Positions 60,759-64,000 of a stretch of DNA of 64,000 bases are shown piece by piece. The notes under the pieces are model-generated. The model worked only from the letters and a program-made list of their open reading frames with translations. It was not told the DNA's origin and searched no databases. The first letter of the stretch is position 1; every line of letters starts with the position of its first letter. A program made the translations under genes and the position numbers. Where the stretch lies: assembly GCF_020037015.1 (NCBI RefSeq), contig NZ_JAIQDE010000027.1:62001-126000 (forward strand). Reading direction: 5' to 3'. Source of the stretch: Corallococcus sp. AS-1-6. GTDB lineage: Bacteria > Myxococcota > Myxococcia > Myxococcales > Myxococcaceae.

Positions 60759-62156
60759 CTACGGCTGGGGCGCGGGCTGCTGCGGGGCCGGCTGCTCCTG
60801 GGCGGGCTGCGGCGGGGCCGGCTGCTCGCGCGGCGCGCCCGCGCCGGGCTGGGCACCCAGGGCGGCCGCCTCCTTCTTCACCGAACCGGACTCGAAGGAG
60901 CCCAGCGAGTTGAGCAGGCGCAGCGCGGCGAGCGACGCCTGGAGGCGCTCGGACACGAAGCCCACCTCCGCGTTGGTGAGCGCGGTGTTGGCGTCCGCGA
61001 CCTCCAGGTAGGTGGCGACGCCCGCCTTGAAGCTGACGTCCGTCAGGCGGTTGGACTCGCGCGCCAGCTCCAGGGCCTCCTCGGCCTTGGCGCGGTTGGC
61101 CAGCGCGTTCTCCAGGTCCAGCTTGGAGCGCCGCACCTCCTCCTTCACGCGGGCCTGCGCCAGCGCCTGGGTGACGGTGGCCTCGCGCACGCGCGACGAC
61201 GCCTCGGAGAGGTTCGCCTCGCGCAGGCCGCCGTCGAACAGCGTCCAGCTCGCGCCGAAGGTGATGGCCCAGGTCTCGTTCTGGCCGGTGAAGCCCGCCG
61301 CGTTCGCGATGCGGTAGGCGCCCGTGACGCCCAGCGTGGGCAGGTAGCTCAGGATGACGCCCGTCTTGTTGATGCGGCTGAGCTTCAGGCCCACTTCCGC
61401 GGCCTGCACGTCCGAGCGGTCCTGGATGGCCTGGTTCACCAGCTCGTCCGGCGACGCCTGCGCGGGCACCGTCGGCTCCGGCGGCGGGGCCAGGTCGAAG
61501 TCCGGCTCGCGCTGGATGAGCGTGCCCAGCGCCAGCTTCAGGCCCGCGAGCGCGTTCTTCGCGCGCACCAGGTCCTGCTCCGCGCGCGAGCGGTCCAACT
61601 GGGCGCGCAGCAGCGCCACGCGCGTCACCGTGCCCGCGTCGAACCGGGCCTGGGTGTCCTTCTCCCGCGCCTGGTTCAGCTCCAGCAGCCGCTCCTGCGC
61701 GCGCAGCGCCTCCTGCTGCGCCGCGGCGCCGTAGTACGCCTGCGCCACGCCGAAGAGCACCTGCCGGCGCGCCGTCTGCGTGTTGAGCTCCGCCAGCCGC
61801 ACGGACTTGTAGGAGGCCGCGATGCCCGCCCACAACTGCGGCGCGATGATGGCCTGCCGGATCTCCGCCTGCGCGCCCTGCTGGATGAGCGGCTGGATGG
61901 TGATGTCCACCGGGGCGATGGGGCCCGCGGGGATGATGGCCGCCACGTTGTTGCGCGTGATGGACGCGCCCACGCTGATGTTCGGCAGGTAGCCCGACCA
62001 GGCCTTGCGCGTCGCGAGCGATGCCTGCTCGAAGCGCTCCTGGGCGATCTTCAAATCGAGGTTCTGCTGGCGGGCGGACTCCAGCGCCTCATCCAGCGTC
62101 AGTACGGGCGCCGCTGCCAGGGTGGCCGACAGGGACAGCGCCAGAAAGGGACTCAT
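60759..62156 (-). CDS. TolC family outer membrane efflux protein
   Basis: 465 residues with a signal peptide (MSPFLALSLSATLAAA). Two OEP repeats are evident, the first around VLTLDEALESARQQNLDLKIAQ and QAYYGAAAQQEALRAQERLLELN, the second around SWTLFDGGLREANLSEA and VSFKAGVATYLEVADANTALTNAEV. The C-terminus is Pro/Gln-rich. TolC proteins form the outer-membrane channel of tripartite exporters or type I secretion. GGAGG lies nine bases before ATG 62156. Divergent from a MarR-type regulator; pump genes are not in the window. Confidence 0.93.
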   Translation of the reverse strand: MSPFLALSLSATLAAAPVLTLDEALESARQQNLDLKIAQERFEQASLATRKAWSGYLPNISVGASITRNNVAAIIPAGPIAPVDITIQPLIQQGAQAEIRQAIIAPQLWAGIAASYKSVRLAELNTQTARRQVLFGVAQAYYGAAAQQEALRAQERLLELNQAREKDTQARFDAGTVTRVALLRAQLDRSRAEQDLVRAKNALAGLKLALGTLIQREPDFDLAPPPEPTVPAQASPDELVNQAIQDRSDVQAAEVGLKLSRINKTGVILSYLPTLGVTGAYRIANAAGFTGQNETWAITFGASWTLFDGGLREANLSEASSRVREATVTQALAQARVKEEVRRSKLDLENALANRAKAEEALELARESNRLTDVSFKAGVATYLEVADANTALTNAEVGFVSERLQASLAALRLLNSLGSFESGSVKKEAAALGAQPGAGAPREQPAPPQPAQEQPAPQQPAPQP

Positions 62157-62358
62157 ACCGCTCGACCTCCTCACCGACCCGCGGAAGCGCGAGGCGGATC
62201 CGTCCTGGGGACGACTGCGTTGCGTCCTCTACCCGACCTTGGCGCGGCGTTGAAGTAATCCGCACTGTCGGATGTTGGAATATGCGGAATGTAGTAGCGG
62301 TCAATGGTTGATGATGTCAATTGTTTATGTGCGTCTGATGACTTAACGTAACTTCACT
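62157..62358. promoter_or_regulatory. Divergent regulatory region between tolC-like and marR-like genes
   Basis: 202 bp, clearly AT-richer than its surroundings from about 62250 onward. For the minus strand, TTGACC (62303-62298) and TATTCC (62281-62276) form a 16-base-spaced promoter candidate. For the plus strand, TTGTTT (62321) and TAACGT (62344) are 17 bases apart. A dyad TTGATGATGTCAA at 62308-62320 lies between them and could be a MarR operator. The MarR start has no ribosome site, suggesting a very short leader. Confidence 0.5.
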
Positions 62359-62844
62359 ATGAACGGCTTCAGCGACGGTTCCAGCGAGCAGGTGACGCGC
62401 CGGCCGGCGTCCACCGACGTATCGGAGGGCGGGAGTGGGCTGCCCGAGCAGGCTTGGACGCTCCTCTTCGAGCTGCTGCACACGCACATGCGCAACTTCC
62501 CCGCGCTGGCGGCGGAGTTCGAGCTGTCTCCGGTGCAGGCGCACGTGCTGAGGCAGTTGGGCGAGGGCGCGCTCGCGATGAGCACGCTGGCGCACTACCT
62601 GTCGTGTGACGCGTCCAACGTGACGGGGCTGGTGGACCGGCTGGAGGCGCGCGGGCTGGTGGAGCGCAAGAGCAGCGAGCAGGACCGCCGCGTGAAGATG
62701 CTGGTGCTGACGGAGGCGGGCGCGGAGCTGCGCGGCCGGCTGATGGCGCGGCTGGGTGCGCCGCCGCCGCTCATCGCCGCGATGCCGGACGAGGACCTGG
62801 CGGCGCTGCGCGACATCATGCGCCGCGCGCTCAAGACGCAGTAG
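62359..62844 (+). CDS. MarR family transcriptional regulator
   Basis: 161 residues. Winged helix with LSPVQAHVLRQLGEGALAMSTLAHYLSCDASNVTGLVDRLEARGLVERKSSEQDRRVKMLVLTEAG: recognition helix and the wing DRRVK are typical. It is divergent from the TolC gene and probably represses it through the dyad in the shared region, with release by a small molecule. The N-terminal 30 residues are Ser/Gly-rich. Confidence 0.94.
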   Translation: MNGFSDGSSEQVTRRPASTDVSEGGSGLPEQAWTLLFELLHTHMRNFPALAAEFELSPVQAHVLRQLGEGALAMSTLAHYLSCDASNVTGLVDRLEARGLVERKSSEQDRRVKMLVLTEAGAELRGRLMARLGAPPPLIAAMPDEDLAALRDIMRRALKTQ

Positions 62845-62854
62845 CGCGCGGCCT

Positions 62855-63652
62855 TCAGTCCAGCAGGAAGGTGTACGAGTACTTCATCTCCGTGGCCACC
62901 GGCTCGCCGCCCTTGATGGCGGGCTTGAAGCGGAAGCGGCGGATGGCGTCGCGCGCGGCCTCGTTGAGGCCGTAGCCGGGCCCGGAGATGACCTTCACGT
63001 TGCTCACCTTGCCCTCCGCGTCGATGCTGATGGACAGCGTGACGGTGCCCTCGATGCCGGCGCGGCGCGCCTCGTCCGGGTAGGGAATCTTCACCTCGGA
63101 CGCGACCGACGGCTCCGTGTCCACCTGGTACACGGGCACGTACTTCGGCGCGGAGTAGCCCTTCACGTCCTGGGGCGCCTTCGCGGGGCCGTTGGCCTTG
63201 CCGTAGGCGGTGTTGCCCACGGGCGCGGCGAAGGAGCCCGCGCTGGTGGTGGACGACAGGGTCATGCCCACCACCAGGGGCGGCGGCTTCGCGGACGGCT
63301 CCGGCGGCGGCGTGTCGTTGGGCGGCGGCGGGGCCTCCGTGGGGGGCGGGGGCTTGGGCGCCTCCGCGACCTTGATGGGCGGCGGCTTCACCTTCACCTT
63401 CGGGGGCGGCGGAGGCGGCGGCTTGGGCTCCTCCGGCTTCTCCTCCGGAGGCGGCGGAGGCGGCTTCTGCACCTCCACCATGACCAGCTCCACCGGCTTC
63501 TGGATGGCCGCGAGCTTGCGGCCCTCCAGGGTGGAGAGCAGGCCGAAGCCCACCCCGTGCAGCGCGAGCGACACGAGGACGAACACGAGCAGGAACCGCG
63601 TGGAGCGGTCGCGCTGGGGCAGGGGAGAAGGGTCGAGGACCGCCTGGCTCAT
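62855..63652 (-). CDS. tonB: TonB-family energy transducer
   Basis: 265 residues. One membrane helix (about 19-41, LLVFVLVSLALHGVGFGLL), a long Pro/Lys/Glu periplasmic stretch (about 60-125), and a C-terminal TonB domain with IPYPDEARRAGIEGTVTLSISI and AIRRFRFKPAIKGGEPVATEM. It transmits proton-motive force to outer-membrane receptors. It follows the ExbD gene by 17 bases on the same strand, as in exb-ton operons. Confidence 0.95.
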   Translation of the reverse strand: MSQAVLDPSPLPQRDRSTRFLLVFVLVSLALHGVGFGLLSTLEGRKLAAIQKPVELVMVEVQKPPPPPPEEKPEEPKPPPPPPPKVKVKPPPIKVAEAPKPPPPTEAPPPPNDTPPPEPSAKPPPLVVGMTLSSTTSAGSFAAPVGNTAYGKANGPAKAPQDVKGYSAPKYVPVYQVDTEPSVASEVKIPYPDEARRAGIEGTVTLSISIDAEGKVSNVKVISGPGYGLNEAARDAIRRFRFKPAIKGGEPVATEMKYSYTFLLD

Positions 63653-63669
63653 CGTCGCTCAGCCTCGTG

Positions 63670-64000
63670 TCAGGGCGTGGCGGGCGCGGCCCGGGCGGGG
63701 GCGGCGTCCTTCTCGATGTTGAGGGCGAACTTCGCGATGCCCTGGCCCTTCACCACGTCGATGAGGCGCATCACGCGGCCGTAGGCGAGCGTCTGGTCCG
63801 CGCTGATGATGGCGCGCGTGTCCTTGTCCTTGGCCACGGCCTCCGTCACGCGGCGGGACAGGTCCGCCTCCGTCACCTCCGCGCCGTCGAAGTAGAGCTT
63901 GCCCTCCTTGTCGAGGACGACGTTCACCAGGCCCTGCACCGTCTCACCGCCGTTGGCGGCGCGGGGCAGGTCCACCTCCACCGTCTCGCGGACGATGAAG
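63670..64000 (-). CDS. ExbD/TolR family biopolymer transport protein (5' end outside window)
   Basis: The frame is open to the window edge, giving the last 110 residues. VNVVLDKEGKLYFDGAEVTEADLSRRVTEAVAKD and RAIISADQTLAYGRVMRLIDVVKGQGIAKFALNIE are the periplasmic domain of ExbD/TolR. The N-terminal membrane helix lies beyond the window. It works with ExbB and TonB. An exbB gene is expected just upstream (beyond 64000). Confidence 0.93.
   Translation of the reverse strand, partial: FIVRETVEVDLPRAANGGETVQGLVNVVLDKEGKLYFDGAEVTEADLSRRVTEAVAKDKDTRAIISADQTLAYGRVMRLIDVVKGQGIAKFALNIEKDAAPARAAPATP

Overview
The window is 64 kb of very GC-rich, densely coded bacterial DNA with strong third-position GC bias, which gives most genes long open frames on the opposite strand. 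The gene content points to a myxobacterium of the Myxococcaceae (Corallococcus or Myxococcus type). It has a large Pro/Ala-rich Ser/Thr kinase and a second divergent kinase, an orphan immunity protein of the MXAN_0049 (Imm11) family, secretion-ATPase fragments, an NtrY/NtrX-like pair, and a mannose-family PTS with HPr kinase. This is inference from content. No rRNA gene, prophage, IS element or CRISPR array was seen.

Layout. 1-4.7 kb: tail of a cyclase-like protein, a repeat-rich membrane Ser/Thr kinase, a small lipoprotein. 4.9-12.7 kb: spermidine synthase-like membrane fusion, YoaK/DUF1275 protein, HIT hydrolase and a GT39-like membrane glycosyltransferase, then hprK-rapZ and an Imm11 gene. 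12.8-18.8 kb: a secretion-ATPase core and, separately, a MshEN-type N-domain protein; an uncharacterised gene overlapping a methyltransferase; an SPFH protein with an NAD-kinase-like partner. 19.2-24.3 kb: one operon encoding PTS EIIA-EIIB-EIIC-EIID-HPr-EI. With hprK this gives both sides of HPr phosphorylation, on His18 by EI and probably on Ser49 by HprK. 24.3-31.3 kb, minus strand: MlaC-like protein, Gcr/SpecificRecomb membrane protein and MMPL/RND exporter (a probable lipid-export module), then a lipoprotein and MgtC.

31.5-37.7 kb: metK with a clear terminator, a formyltransferase, a GspG-like pseudopilin, a tRNA-like or structured RNA segment, YchJ, UppP, a Nudix hydrolase and a methyltransferase. 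37.7-43.4 kb, minus strand: NtrY-like kinase, NtrC-class regulator, BamA/TamA-like outer-membrane protein and DUF4390 protein. 43.5-50.3 kb: a beta-lactamase-fold hydrolase, then a 1.1 kb segment flanked by 62-bp direct repeats of the 3' end of the neighbouring MBOAT gene. That segment carries a 5'-truncated JAB-like gene and a small secreted protein. The MBOAT O-acyltransferase and a tandem SGNH protein follow.

50.4-57.2 kb: RidA, mannose-1-phosphate guanylyltransferase, a kinase-like multidomain protein, phosphomannomutase and ROK glucokinase, a sugar-activation cluster. 57.2-64 kb: YCF48-like protein, DUF547 protein, Rieske oxygenase, a Cys4 micro-protein, TolC divergent from a MarR regulator, TonB, and ExbD cut by the window end.

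The strongest unexplained signal is the repeat-flanked cassette at 44.9-46.1 kb. Next are the structured RNA candidate at 34.3 kb and several enzyme-family proteins with altered catalytic motifs (cyclase tail, secretion ATPase, NAD-kinase-like protein, second kinase, second SGNH domain).
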